A stretch of DNA of 64,000 nt from Candidatus Promineofilum glycogenicum (GTDB lineage Bacteria > Chloroflexota > Anaerolineae > Promineifilales > Promineifilaceae), in assembly GCA_016707605.1 (NCBI GenBank), contig JADJHJ010000010.1, forward strand, positions 215,780 to 279,779. The letters are read 5' to 3'. Position numbers and translations under genes: made by a program. The notes beneath the pieces are model-generated. The model had not been told where the DNA came from. It searched no databases and saw nothing but the letters and a program-made list of their open reading frames with translations. Below are positions 14,554 through 23,802 of this stretch, piece by piece. Every line of letters begins with the position of its first letter. Position 1 is the stretch's first letter.

Positions 14554-16267
14554 TGACAGCGAGTTGGGACGGCGTGGCGCGGTTGTGGGACGCAGCTAGC
14601 GGGGAAGTAGGTCCCGAGGGTGGGGTCAATTCCGCGGTCTTCAGTCCGGACGGAACATTCGTGGCGACGGCGGGCGGTGACGGAGCGGCCCGGCTGTGGG
14701 ACGCTGAGAACGGCGCGGAACTGGCCGTACTGCAAGGTCCCGGGGATGGGATCAGGATTATCGTCTTCAGTCCAGATGGCACGCGAGTCGTCACGGTGAG
14801 TGATGGGACGCCGCAGCTATGGGATGTTGAGAGCGGCATGGAACTGGGCGTGCTGATCGGGCATGAGTCTATGGTTCAGTCCGTGGCGTTCAGTTCCGGA
14901 TGGCACGCAGTTGGTTACGGCAGGCGCTGATGAGACCGCGCGCCTATGGGACGTTGCGAGCAGGGAGGAACTGGCTGTGCTGGCAGGTCATGAGGGATGG
15001 GTCAATTCCGCGGTGTTCAGTCCGGATGGCATGCGCGTGTTGACGGCAAGTGAAGATATGACCGCGCGGCTGTGGGACGCTAAGAGCGGTGCGGAATTGA
15101 CCATGCTGGCAGGGCATCGTGACCGCCTTACCTCAGCGGTATTCAGTCCAGACGGGACACGTATAGTAACCACCAGCCGTGACGGGACCGCGCGACTGTG
15201 GGACGTCAGAAGAGGGATGGAATTAGCCACAATGGTCGAGCATACTATGATAGTCAATTCCGCTGCGTTCAACCCGGATGGGACGCAGGTGGCAACGGCA
15301 GGATGGGACTTGACTGTACGGGTGTGGGACGCTGAGAGCGGCGAGGCGCCGGCCATGCTGGAAGGTCACGACGATCTAATCAGATCCGTCGCCTTCAGCC
15401 CCAATGGTGAACAACTGGTGACGGCGAGCCATGATGGAACAGCGCGGCTATGGGACGTGGCGAGCAGGGAGGAACTGGCTGTGCTGGAAGGTCATGAGGG
15501 TTGGGTCATGTCCGCGGTCTTTAACCCGGACGGAACGAAGGTGATCACGACGGGCTTGGATGGAACAGTGCGGTTGTGGGACACGGGAACCAGGACAGAG
15601 TTGGCCATCCTGAGTCTATATGAAGCAATAATCGATCACCCGTCATTCAGTCCTGAGACATCAGGGATAGTAGCGATAAGTGCGGACTTTACGCGGTTAG
15701 TAATATCAGGCGCAGACGGGATGGCATGGCTGTGGGACTTAGCCAGCTCTGATCCAGCTGTTGAATTGGCCGGGCACAGACGAACCATCTTCTCTGCGGC
15801 GTTCAGCCCGGACGGAACGATGGTTGTAACAACGAGCGCTGATGGCACGGCGCGAGTGTGGAAGACGGTGACTGGCGAGCTTCTGGCCGTGCTGGATGGA
15901 CACAAAGATTTGGTATGGGCCGCGGCGTTCAGCCCCGACGGGACGCGGGTGGTAACAGCGAGCTGGGACGAAACGGCCCGACTGTGGGACGCGACCAGTG
16001 GGCGTCAACTGGACATATTTACTGGCGATGGAGATAAGTCTCAGCTGTTTTCAGTCCAGACGGATCTCGGGTGGTAACGGCAGCCAACAACGGGACGGTG
16101 CGAATCTGGGCCGTGGCAGCGTGCCTTTGGAAATGATCGCTGAAGCGCAGCGGCGACTACAGCGCGAACCAACCGCCATCATCCCCGACTTCTGCTCCCG
16201 CTACTACCAGGACGCCCCCAACGACTGCCCCGACACCCTCGCCAAACTCTTCCCGGAGGACAACTAA
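14511..16267 (+). pseudogene. WD40 beta-propeller part of the nSTAND protein, four frame breaks
   Basis: About 13 WD40 repeats (FSPDGTRVVTAS...RLWD pattern) with a short C-terminal helix (MIAEAQRRLQREPTAIIPDF). The frame changes four times: near 14510 (an extra TG in GAGGTGTGGTC), near 14892 (an extra T in TTCAGTTCCGG), near 16050 (T-run GTTTTCAG) and near 16130. Between breaks the open pieces are 14511-14930, 14863-16077 and 15998-16267. Codon use here is visibly less GC-rich than in the NTPase half. The propeller would be the sensor or partner-binding end. Four separate breaks argue for decay or poor sequence quality in a repetitive stretch; one intact 1,270-residue protein would result if all were corrected. 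Confidence 0.8.
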
Positions 16268-16270
16268 CCC

Positions 16271-17014
16271 ATGACTACCACCGACGCCTACCCATCCGAA
16301 CTACAAGACCTCATCACCACCACCTTCAGCCGCCCCGACCTGGCCGACCTCTGCCTGCGCCTGGGCATCAACTTCGACAGCCTGCCCGACGCCGGCGTGG
16401 CCGCCCAGGCCCGCGAACTCATCCTGCTGCTGGCCCGGCAGGAGCGGCTGCCGGAACTGCTGGACGCGCTGCGAGCCGTACGGCCCAACGTCGCCTGGCC
16501 GCCCGTTCCGCCCGGCTATCGGCTGCCCGCCGCCGCCCCGCCCGCGCCGACCGCCGGCGGCGGCAGCAGCTTCACCCTCGGCTCGGTCAAGGCCGACAAC
16601 CTCATCGTCGGCAACCACGCCAACATGACCATCAACCAGGGGCCGCGCTACGACCTGTCGGGCGACTTCCGCGGGGCGCTGCTCAACATCGAGTCCACCT
16701 TGCGCGACACGCGGCAGGCCATCGAGAACCTGCCCGCGCCCGACGACGCCCGCGCCGCCCTCATCCGCCTCGTCGGCCGGCTCGACCGCGCTCTGCAAAC
16801 CACGCCGCCCGACCGCGCGCCGCAGGCGGCCGAGGTGGCCGACATCACCAAGGAGTTGGTCAAGGCCGCCGGCGCGGCCCGGCCCCGCCCGGCGGTCTTG
16901 CGTGGCCTGGGCGACGAACTGCGCCAGGCCGCCGCCGCCCTGGCCGACGCCGTGCCCGCCGCGCCCGACATTGCCGACCAACTCGCCTCCGCGGTCGTTG
17001 ACTTAACGGCCTGA
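16271..17014 (+). CDS. Adaptor-like protein with an effector-associated (death-fold-like) N-terminal domain
   Basis: 247 residues, starting 4 bases after the stop of the WD40 protein, so probably co-transcribed. Residues 8-76 (LQDLITTTFSRPDLADLCLR, then GINFDSLPDAG and ending RPNVAW) match the helical adaptor domain often placed at the N terminus of bacterial conflict proteins in Chloroflexota (EAD-type; I cannot name the subtype). A Pro/Ala linker leads to LIVGNHANMTIN at 111-122, closely resembling residues 29-40 of the upstream NTPase. The C-terminal half is predicted helical and Ala-rich. No catalytic motif is visible. Role as adaptor or regulator of the nSTAND protein is inferred from order, spacing and the shared motif. 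Confidence 0.65.
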   Translation: MTTTDAYPSELQDLITTTFSRPDLADLCLRLGINFDSLPDAGVAAQARELILLLARQERLPELLDALRAVRPNVAWPPVPPGYRLPAAAPPAPTAGGGSSFTLGSVKADNLIVGNHANMTINQGPRYDLSGDFRGALLNIESTLRDTRQAIENLPAPDDARAALIRLVGRLDRALQTTPPDRAPQAAEVADITKELVKAAGAARPRPAVLRGLGDELRQAAAALADAVPAAPDIADQLASAVVDLTA

Positions 17015-17044
17015 ACCGGAAAAGAGGTGATCATGATTGGGTGC

Positions 17045-17145
17045 AGAATTCAACGCAAAGACGCCAGGACGCCAGGACGCATAGAAGAGTTTTTTCTTTG
17101 CGTCCTGGCGTCCTTGCGTTAAATTCTTCGCGTCTTCGCGTTACG
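17045..17145. repeat. Palindromic repeat, AACGCAAAGACGCCAGGACG variant
   Basis: GAATTCAACGCAAAGACGCCAGGACGCCAGG pairs with CCTGGCGTCCTTGCGTTAAATTC; a further CGTCTTCGCGTTA piece follows. It ends just before the ribosome binding site of the M23 gene. Confidence 0.85.
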
Positions 17146-17169
17146 TTCTATCGTCTTCAGGAGGGATAC

Positions 17170-19413
17170 ATGGACAGTGAACCGTCGACTTCGCCGGACT
17201 ATGCCGCTCAATTCGCCTTTCCCACGGCGGCCGAGGCGTTGGCCCGGCAGGGCGTGGTGGAGGTTCCGGCCGGCTGGGAGGTCACCCTGGAGGCGGGCGA
17301 CGGCGACGACGACGCGGCCGGCCCCGAGGGCGCTTTCATCACCGAGCGCCACATCATCCCCGCCCGCGCCCACCTGCTGGGCGACGACGGCTGGGCCTAC
17401 CGCCTGCACAGCCCCGGCCCCTATCGCGCCCGCTTCACCACCCGCGTGGCCCTCGACGCCGGGGAGTACGACCTGTCGCTGGCCTACTTCGCCGATTGGC
17501 GCTACGACTTCGGCGACGCCAGCCTGCCGCCCGACCAGCCCGACCACGCCCAGGTGCGCTTCGTCGTCGGCCGCCGCGAAGTGGCCTGGACGACGCCCGA
17601 ACCCCTCCACCACAACCGCCTCGACCACGTCATCCGCCTCGACGAACCGGCCACCCTGCGCCTGGGCTTCGAGGTCTGGTCGCGCTACCCGGCCACCAGC
17701 AACGGCTTCTTCCTGCAAGCCTTCACTGTCAGGGCGCGCAGCGGCCTGGAAGCGGCCGGCCAGCATCGCGTCGTCGTCAACCTGCTGCCCCAGGACGCCA
17801 CCTTGCGCGAGAAGTGGCACATCCTCTTCCACACCCACGCCCAGCGCCAGGCCCTGTTGCAATCCCACGACGACGCCCTCACCCTCGTCCAGAGCGGCCG
17901 GGCCGACTCCACCATCCGCCTGTGGGGGCGCGAACGGCTCGACGCCGGCCAACAGGCGGCCATCGCCGCCGCCGGCGTGGCCGTCCAGGACGAACCGCTG
18001 ACCGGCATCGCCCTGCAACCCCCGCCGCCGTCCGGGCCGGAGGCGCTGTCGGGCGTGGTCATCAACCTGCTGCCCCAGGATGCCACCCTGATGCAGAAGT
18101 GGCACGTGTTGCAGACCGTCCACGACGGCAAGCAGTCGCTCATGCAGTCCCACGACGACGCCTACACCCTGCTGGAGCTGGCCGGCGCGGGCGCGTTGCT
18201 TCGCCTGTGGGGTGGGGCCAGCCTCTTGCCCGAACAGACGCAGCGCCTCCAGTCGCTCGGCGTCGTCATGGCCCCGGAGAGCTACCCGCCGCCGCGCCCC
18301 GTCGTGGCCCCGCCCACCGGCGAGTTCCGCTTCACCCACTGGCCCTGCACCACCACGCTCATCTGGCAGCACTTCGGCGAGAACCCCGACCGCTACAAAG
18401 AGTTCAAACTGCCCGGCCACGAGGGCATCGACATCGAAGCCCCCTTCGGCTCGCCCCTGTTCGCCGTGGCCGACGGCATTGTGGCCGAGAACCCCAGCCA
18501 CGCCTCGGCCTATGGCGTCCACGTTCGCATCAACCATCCCGGCGACTACCAGACGATCTATGCCCACATGGAGCGGCCGGCCGTCGTCCCCGGCCAGACG
18601 GTGCGCGGCGGCGACGTCATCGGCTACGCCGACAGCACCGGCCACGTCTGGCCCAAGCCCACGCCGGAGCGCCCCCACGACGGCTCCCACCTGCACCTGA
18701 CGCTCAAGGCGTTCAACCGCGCCACCGAGTACCCCTACAACATCATCAACCCCACCCCCTTCCTGCGCGCCCTGCCGCAATACCCGGCCGGCGCGGCCAT
18801 CATCGCCCCGCCGCCGGCGCCCTCGGCCGCGCCGACCTATGACCTGTTCGACTACCTCTGCGGCGACGGCCGCCTCTACGAAGTCGGCGGCAGCGGCGGC
18901 CAGGAGCGCTTCCAGACCCAGCGCGACGGCCACCGCTTCTACATCGTCAAGAACGCCAACTGGGAAGAGCTGTGGGCCGACGCCGACTACATCTGGCGCG
19001 GCTTCGACACCTCACCCGACAACGACCGCTACTACATCCAGAAGGAAGACGGCCGCGAGGGGGCGCGCTGGGCCAACCGCCGTATGCGCGTCGGCGAGAC
19101 GTTCCGCGGCTTCGGCCACCACGTGCAGTTCTACTTCAAGCGCGATTGCCGCCGCTCTGACCTCAACAGCGGCCGGGCCACCAACCAGACGACCCTCGTC
19201 GCCCACCACGACGCCATGACCTGGAACAACGTCACCATCCACGACGTGATCGAGTTGAAGGGCATCGGCGAGGAGCGCTACTTCTTCGCCCGCGGCTTCG
19301 GCATGGTCGGCTGGCGCTCCCCCTGGGGCGAGTCGGGCGTGGCCGAAGTTCACGCCCTGCACGCCCGGCCGGACAATGTGCGGCTGCGTATTCCGTGTAT
19401 GAGTAGGGATTAG
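17170..19413 (+). CDS. M23-family peptidase with two duplicated unknown domains
   Basis: 747 residues; ATG 17170 follows CAGGAGGGATAC. The N-terminal part (to about 190) looks like a beta-sandwich ligand-binding domain. Two related 75-residue units follow at about 198-275 and 296-370, both with VVxNLLPQDATL, KWH and QSHDDA. Residues 400-530 are an M23 (LytM) domain with zinc ligands His417 and Asp421 (HEGIDIE) and His507/His509 (SHLHL). A C-terminal region of 150 residues is unknown. No signal peptide is visible although M23 enzymes usually act on peptidoglycan, so export is unclear. The final residues (SRD) and the stop come from a GGGATTAGGG repeat. Confidence 0.8.
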   Translation: MDSEPSTSPDYAAQFAFPTAAEALARQGVVEVPAGWEVTLEAGDGDDDAAGPEGAFITERHIIPARAHLLGDDGWAYRLHSPGPYRARFTTRVALDAGEYDLSLAYFADWRYDFGDASLPPDQPDHAQVRFVVGRREVAWTTPEPLHHNRLDHVIRLDEPATLRLGFEVWSRYPATSNGFFLQAFTVRARSGLEAAGQHRVVVNLLPQDATLREKWHILFHTHAQRQALLQSHDDALTLVQSGRADSTIRLWGRERLDAGQQAAIAAAGVAVQDEPLTGIALQPPPPSGPEALSGVVINLLPQDATLMQKWHVLQTVHDGKQSLMQSHDDAYTLLELAGAGALLRLWGGASLLPEQTQRLQSLGVVMAPESYPPPRPVVAPPTGEFRFTHWPCTTTLIWQHFGENPDRYKEFKLPGHEGIDIEAPFGSPLFAVADGIVAENPSHASAYGVHVRINHPGDYQTIYAHMERPAVVPGQTVRGGDVIGYADSTGHVWPKPTPERPHDGSHLHLTLKAFNRATEYPYNIINPTPFLRALPQYPAGAAIIAPPPAPSAAPTYDLFDYLCGDGRLYEVGGSGGQERFQTQRDGHRFYIVKNANWEELWADADYIWRGFDTSPDNDRYYIQKEDGREGARWANRRMRVGETFRGFGHHVQFYFKRDCRRSDLNSGRATNQTTLVAHHDAMTWNNVTIHDVIELKGIGEERYFFARGFGMVGWRSPWGESGVAEVHALHARPDNVRLRIPCMSRD

Positions 19414-19596
19414 GGGTTAGGGGCAGAGGGCGCATCCTCAGATGCGCGCACCGCGCCGCGCCCGTCCATCGCATCTGAGGCTGCGGACTCCGCTTTTCAC
19501 GCCAAGATGCAAAGAGCGCCAACCTTTCTGAGCTTGGCGTTCTTTGCGTCTTGGCGTGAGGTTTCTTCTCTTCTTTTGCGTCTTTGCGTGAGACCC
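19402..19596. repeat. Three repeats in a row
   Basis: A TAGGGATTAGGGG fragment (19402-19425) supplies the stop codon of the M23 gene. A CATCCTCAGATGCG / CGCATCTGAGG hairpin follows (19431-19490). A CACGCCAAGATGCAAAG-type palindrome (19497-19596) ends before the amidase promoter. Confidence 0.8.
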
Positions 19597-19607
19597 TCTT
19601 CTTCTGC

Positions 19608-19613
19608 TAGAAT
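19608..19613 (+). promoter_or_regulatory. -10 box of the amidase gene
   Basis: TAGAAT 16 bases before ATG 19630; leader of only about 10 bases and no clear Shine-Dalgarno sequence. Confidence 0.4.
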
Positions 19614-19629
19614 CGCCCCCAGAGACGCC

Positions 19630-21954
19630 ATGACAACCTTAACCCGCCTCCTCGCCGCCCTCCTGACGGCCCTGTTAATCGTCGCCGCGGCCCCCGCCGC
19701 GGCCCAGGACGAGCCGGCCCGCGATCCCATGGCCGACCTCGTCCTCCCCGCCGCCGAGCTGGCCCCGGCCAGCGCCGAGAAGGGCACGACCCTCGACGAC
19801 AACCAGCTCCTGCCCAGCGCCCCCGGGCTGGAGGCGGCCACCGGCATCCGCGCCACCTTCACCACCCAGGTCATCGAGGCCCCCATCCCGTTCAACGCCG
19901 TCGTCCCCCACTGGACGGGCGACGCCGCCGAGCAGATCGAGTTGCGCGTCCGCACCGGCCCCGACGGCCGCCGCTGGGGCGACTGGCTGGCCGTCCACGC
20001 CAACCACGACTGGATGGAGCCGGGCGAGGCCGAGATCGTCGGCGAGATGGTGCTCGTGCCCGCCGCCGGCGTCACCCATCGCTACGTCCAGGTGCAGGTG
20101 ATATTCAACGCCCCAGAAACCCCAGAAACCGAGCTTCTTCCGGGAAACTCGGTTTCTACCCCCAGCCTCAGTCAACTGCGCCTGACCTTCATCGACACCA
20201 CCGCCGGCCCCACGGCCGACGAACTGATCGACCTGCAACAGCAGCTCGACGAACAGCAGAGCCTGCTGCCGCAGAGCGCCGACGGCCACCCCAAGCCGTT
20301 CGTCGTCAGCCGCGCCGCCTGGTGCAGCCACGCCGACTGCGACTACAGCGACGGCCTGGAGTACCACCCCGTCAGCCACCTCATCGTCCACCACACCGTC
20401 TCCAACAACAGCAGCAGCGACTGGCCGGCCGTCGTCCGCGCCATCTGGAACTTCCACACCTACGGCCGCGGCTGGGGCGACATCGGCTACAACTACCTGA
20501 TCGACCCCAACGGCGTCATCTACGAAGGGCACAACGGCGGCGACGACGTGATCGGAACCCACGCCAGCGGGGCCAACGCCGGCAGCATGGCCGCCGCCCT
20601 GCTGGGCACCTTCACCATGCCCAACCAGTCGCCGCCCGGCATCCGCCCCCCCGGCCCGATGCTCAACTCGCTGGTCGAACTGCTCTCCTGGAAGGCCGAC
20701 CAGCGCGACATCAACGTCTTCGACGCCGACAGCGCCCTGCCCAACATCGCCTGGGGGCTGCCGCGCCTGATGGGCCACCGCGACGTGTATGGCACGACCA
20801 TCTGCCCCGGCGACCAGGCCCACCTGCTCATCCCCTGGCTGCGCGACCAGATCGCCGACCGCCTGAGCCTGGTTGACCCGTTCCTCTACGCCGACGAGAA
20901 CACCGCCGCCTTCACCCGCAGCAGCAGCGGCAGCGAGTGGCAGGTTCCGGCCTACCTGTGCGGCTTCAACAACCACGCCTGGTACGCCTGGTCGGTCACC
21001 AGCGGCGGCAGCATCGCCGGCGAGTGGCGGCCGGCCGTGCCCGTCAGCGGGCGCTATCGCATCGACGTTCACGTCCCCTACTGCAACACCGGCCGCTCGG
21101 AGACGCGCAGCGCCACCTACACCATCAGCCACGCCGGCGGCACGTCTACCCGCACCATCAGCCAGCAGGCCAACGTCGGCCTGTGGGCCACGCTGGGCGA
21201 GTTCGACCTGAGCCAGGGCAACGGCAACGTCATCCGCCTGAGCAACCTGACCGCCGAAAGCGGCCTGGGCGTCTGGTTCGACGCCATCCGCCTGCTGCCC
21301 ATCGACGCCCCGCCGCCGCCGCCGCCCGCGCCCACGGCGCAGAACCTCGACCCGACGGCCGACCGCTGGCGCAACAGCCGCGCCGTGCCCTTCACCTGGC
21401 AGGTGAACAACCCCGAAACGGTCTGGTTCACCACCCTCCAGGTGGCCACCGACGCCACCTTCCTCAACCTGCTGCTCAACCAGAGTTGGTGGGGCGTGGC
21501 CACGACCCACAGCCACGCCTTCGACCGCGACTACGAGGCGCTCTACTGGCGCGTGCTGCTCTCGCGCGAGGGCGCGCCGCTCATCTCCAGCCAGCCGACG
21601 CGCTTCGGGCTGGACGCCACCGCGCCGCGCTCGGTCGTCCAGTCGCCGCTCTTCTACTTGCCCGACCTGGCCGCCTACCGCGTCACCTGGAGCGGCGAGG
21701 ACGCCACCTCCGGCGTGGCCCGCTTCCATATAGACGTGCGCCCGGCCGGCGGCAGTTGGACGCGCTGGCTGAGCGATACGCCGCTGACCGCGGCCGACTT
21801 CGCCCCGCCCAGCGACGCCGTCTACGAGTTCCGCGCCCAGGCCATCGATGCCGCCGGCAACGTCGAACCCCCCGCCGCCACCGCCGACGCCAGCACGGGC
21901 AACGCCGTCACGCTCGACAACAACTTCGTCTTGCCATTTGTCGTTAGCAATTAG
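19630..21954 (+). CDS. Secreted N-acetylmuramoyl-L-alanine amidase (PGRP/amidase-2 type)
   Basis: 774 residues. Residues 1-25 are a signal peptide ending AAPAAAQ. The amidase domain spans about 235-410, with zinc ligand candidates His254/His255 (LIVHHTV), His383 (GHRDVYG) and Cys392 (TICPGD), and WNFHTYGRGWGDIGYNYLI typical of peptidoglycan-recognition enzymes. A golvesin-like beta domain (GEWRPAVPVSGRYRIDVHV) follows at about 435-555, then fibronectin-like C-terminal modules. It should cut the bond between muramic acid and the stem peptide outside the cell. An AGAAACCGAG repeat at 20124-20157 is translated in frame as PETELLPGNSVS in the N-terminal domain. ATG 19630 is preferred because it begins the signal peptide. 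Confidence 0.88.
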   Translation: MTTLTRLLAALLTALLIVAAAPAAAQDEPARDPMADLVLPAAELAPASAEKGTTLDDNQLLPSAPGLEAATGIRATFTTQVIEAPIPFNAVVPHWTGDAAEQIELRVRTGPDGRRWGDWLAVHANHDWMEPGEAEIVGEMVLVPAAGVTHRYVQVQVIFNAPETPETELLPGNSVSTPSLSQLRLTFIDTTAGPTADELIDLQQQLDEQQSLLPQSADGHPKPFVVSRAAWCSHADCDYSDGLEYHPVSHLIVHHTVSNNSSSDWPAVVRAIWNFHTYGRGWGDIGYNYLIDPNGVIYEGHNGGDDVIGTHASGANAGSMAAALLGTFTMPNQSPPGIRPPGPMLNSLVELLSWKADQRDINVFDADSALPNIAWGLPRLMGHRDVYGTTICPGDQAHLLIPWLRDQIADRLSLVDPFLYADENTAAFTRSSSGSEWQVPAYLCGFNNHAWYAWSVTSGGSIAGEWRPAVPVSGRYRIDVHVPYCNTGRSETRSATYTISHAGGTSTRTISQQANVGLWATLGEFDLSQGNGNVIRLSNLTAESGLGVWFDAIRLLPIDAPPPPPPAPTAQNLDPTADRWRNSRAVPFTWQVNNPETVWFTTLQVATDATFLNLLLNQSWWGVATTHSHAFDRDYEALYWRVLLSREGAPLISSQPTRFGLDATAPRSVVQSPLFYLPDLAAYRVTWSGEDATSGVARFHIDVRPAGGSWTRWLSDTPLTAADFAPPSDAVYEFRAQAIDAAGNVEPPAATADASTGNAVTLDNNFVLPFVVSN
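20124..20157. repeat. AGAAACCGAGTTTCT double palindrome in the amidase gene
   Basis: 34 bases, AGAAACCGAGCTTCT - TCCG - GGAAACTCGGTTTCT. Read in the same phase as in the permease (ETELLPGNSVS). Confidence 0.9.
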
Positions 21955-21956
21955 GG

Positions 21957-22031
21957 GCTAGGTTCCAGGTTCCAGGGGCCAGGGAAGAACGCTCTTCCCC
22001 TGGCCCCTGGAACCTGGCCCCTGGAACCTGC
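21957..22031. repeat. GGCCAGGTTCCAGG palindrome
   Basis: CTAGGTTCCAGGTTCCAGGGGCCAGGG pairs with its inverse around GAAGAACGCTCTTC. It begins at the amidase stop codon and ends just before the flavoprotein gene. Confidence 0.9.
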
Positions 22032-22039
22032 CTTGACCT

Positions 22040-23218
22040 ATGACCGAACAAATAGACGTCCTCATCGTCGGCTCCGGCCCCAGCGGCATCTCCACCGCCC
22101 TCCACCTGGCGCGGCTCGACCCCACCTGGGCCGGGCGCGTCGTCGTCGTGGACAAAGCCGTCCACCCCCGCGAAAAGCTGTGCGGCGGCGGCCTGACCCA
22201 CATCGGCCAGAACATCCTGGCCAACCTGGGCCTGCCGCTGGAGCCGACCAACTTCCCGGTCAAGGAAGTGCGCCTGCTCTACCACGACAAGAGCTACTCC
22301 TTCTATGGCAACCCCGTCTTCCGCATCGTCCGGCGCGACGAGTTCGACCACTGGCTGGTGAAGACGGCCGCGCAACTGGGCGTCACCGTGCGCCAGGGGG
22401 AGAGCGTCACCGCCATCACCCCCCACGACGACTATGTGGAAGTCGTCACCGACCGGACGACCTTCCACGCCAAAGTCCTCGTCGCCGCCGACGGCTCGCG
22501 CAGCTTCGTGCGCCGCAAGCTGAAGTGGGACGACGAGTCGCGCGTGGCCCGCCTGGTGGAAGTGCTGACGCCCGAAGACCCGGCCAAGCTGCCGGAGTTC
22601 CGCGACGCCGTGGCCGTCTTCGACTTCACGCCGATGGACGACCACTTGCAAGGGTACTACTGGGACTTCCCCAGCTACGTGGGCGGGCAGCCGATGATGA
22701 ACCGCGGCGTCTTCGACAGCCGCGCCGTGCCCGACAAGCCCAAGGCCGACCTCAAGGAAGTGCTGGCCGAGTCGATGGCTGAGCGGGGGCGCGACCTGGA
22801 CGACTACGAGTTGAAGGGCCATCCCATCCGCTGGTGGAGCAGCGACGGCGTCTTCAGCCGGCCGCGCGTCCTGCTGGTGGGCGACGCCGCCGGGGCCGAC
22901 CCGCTGATGGGCGAGGGCATCTCCTTCGCCCTGGGCTATGGCGAGCCGGCGGCGGCGGCCATCGCCGACGCCTTCGCCCGCGACGACTTCTCTTTCGCCG
23001 GCTACCGCCAACGGCTGCTGGCCCACCCCCTGTTCAAGCAGTTGGGCATCCGCACCCGGCTGGCCCGCTACGCCTACCTGCTCAACTACCCCCTCGTCGT
23101 CCGTCTCGGCTGGTCGCTGATGCGGCTGTTCTTGCGCTTCACACCCTGGAAAGACCGCAACTACGTGCCGGCGCGGCTGCCGGAGTTTCGGTTGACGGAC
23201 CTAAAGTCCCAAAGTTAG
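22040..23218 (+). CDS. Geranylgeranyl-reductase-like FAD-dependent oxidoreductase
   Basis: 392 residues. N-terminal FAD-binding GxGxxG (VGSGPSGIS) at about 10-18, a conserved KLCGGGLT near 50 and the second FAD motif LVGDAAGADPLMGEGISFA near 276-294. This pattern places it in the geranylgeranyl reductase family of the p-hydroxybenzoate-hydroxylase superfamily, which reduces double bonds of prenyl chains in chlorophyll or lipid synthesis. Which substrate it has here is unknown; there are no photosynthesis genes nearby. The C-terminal 60 residues are basic and hydrophobic, suggesting membrane contact. The last 18 bases overlap the end of the convergent toxin gene. Confidence 0.82.
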   Translation: MTEQIDVLIVGSGPSGISTALHLARLDPTWAGRVVVVDKAVHPREKLCGGGLTHIGQNILANLGLPLEPTNFPVKEVRLLYHDKSYSFYGNPVFRIVRRDEFDHWLVKTAAQLGVTVRQGESVTAITPHDDYVEVVTDRTTFHAKVLVAADGSRSFVRRKLKWDDESRVARLVEVLTPEDPAKLPEFRDAVAVFDFTPMDDHLQGYYWDFPSYVGGQPMMNRGVFDSRAVPDKPKADLKEVLAESMAERGRDLDDYELKGHPIRWWSSDGVFSRPRVLLVGDAAGADPLMGEGISFALGYGEPAAAAIADAFARDDFSFAGYRQRLLAHPLFKQLGIRTRLARYAYLLNYPLVVRLGWSLMRLFLRFTPWKDRNYVPARLPEFRLTDLKSQS

Positions 23219-23551
23219 CCTCAGTGCGTCCTCGATTGCACTCATTGGCAATGCGCCAATCTTGCGGTCAATCGCCAAAAGGGCAACGGTAGCCAGGTTA
23301 TCAGTCATCACGACAGAATCGCTCAGTAGTCCGGAGCTTGCCCCCTCGGTGCTGTCAACCGTGATCAGAACGCGACTTTGATGGTTGGCACGGAACAAGC
23401 GACTGCTAATCATCGCGACGATAATCTGGGCTAACCCTGTGTTTAGATCGTTTGCCTGAATGACTAACGCTGGCCGCCTCTTTGCGGTTCGCAAGTCCGA
23501 GTTTGGATAGAGAACCAGAACAACGTCACCGCGGCTAGGAAGTGGACTCAT
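23201..23551 (-). CDS. MazF/PemK-type endoribonuclease toxin
   Basis: 116 residues from ATG 23551. GDVVLVLYPNSDLRTAKRRP followed by ALVIQAND is the usual start of the MazF fold, and the rest (SRVLITVDSTEGASSGLL, SVVMTDNLATV) fits the conserved strands that bind RNA. Such toxins cut mRNA at short motifs and are held inactive by the antitoxin. The gene overlaps the antitoxin end by 17 bases, so translation is probably coupled; ATG 23569 in the same frame is an alternative. It converges on the flavoprotein gene with an 18-base overlap. Confidence 0.85.
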   Translation of the reverse strand: MSPLPSRGDVVLVLYPNSDLRTAKRRPALVIQANDLNTGLAQIIVAMISSRLFRANHQSRVLITVDSTEGASSGLLSDSVVMTDNLATVALLAIDRKIGALPMSAIEDALRLTLGL

Positions 23552-23786
23552 CTGCGTTGTAGTGGTCATAAGCGTCCATTTCAGGGCTATCCCAATCTTC
23601 CGCAAACGTAGCCAGGCGCTCACGCAACTCTAGCGCCTGCTTGCGGCTAATACCCCGGCTTTCCAGATCGACGTTATACAGGGTGAGGAATGTCACAATG
23701 ACCGGCGTCTCGTCCCCGACGTTCATCGGCTTTTCGGACAACACAACCTTGCCGTCCCGATAGATGCCCTGAATAGATGTGAGCAT
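23535..23786 (-). CDS. Antitoxin partner of the MazF-type toxin
   Basis: 83 residues, directly upstream of and overlapping the toxin. The N-terminal half (MLTSIQGIYRDGKVVLSEKP) looks like the small swapped-hairpin DNA-binding antitoxins of the AF2212 type; the C-terminal half is acidic (FAEDWDSPEMDAYDHYNADE), as expected for a toxin-wrapping tail. The family name is tentative, but the position, size and charge make antitoxin the best call. A promoter with a palindrome lies upstream, consistent with autoregulation. Confidence 0.75.
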   Translation of the reverse strand: MLTSIQGIYRDGKVVLSEKPMNVGDETPVIVTFLTLYNVDLESRGISRKQALELRERLATFAEDWDSPEMDAYDHYNADESTS

Positions 23787-23802
23787 AAGTTCCTCTACCA
23801 GC

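Noticed and set aside
12460..16267. Programmed frameshifts in the WD40 protein
   Set aside because: Four breaks at different, non-canonical sites and without conserved slippery heptamers speak for decay or sequence error.
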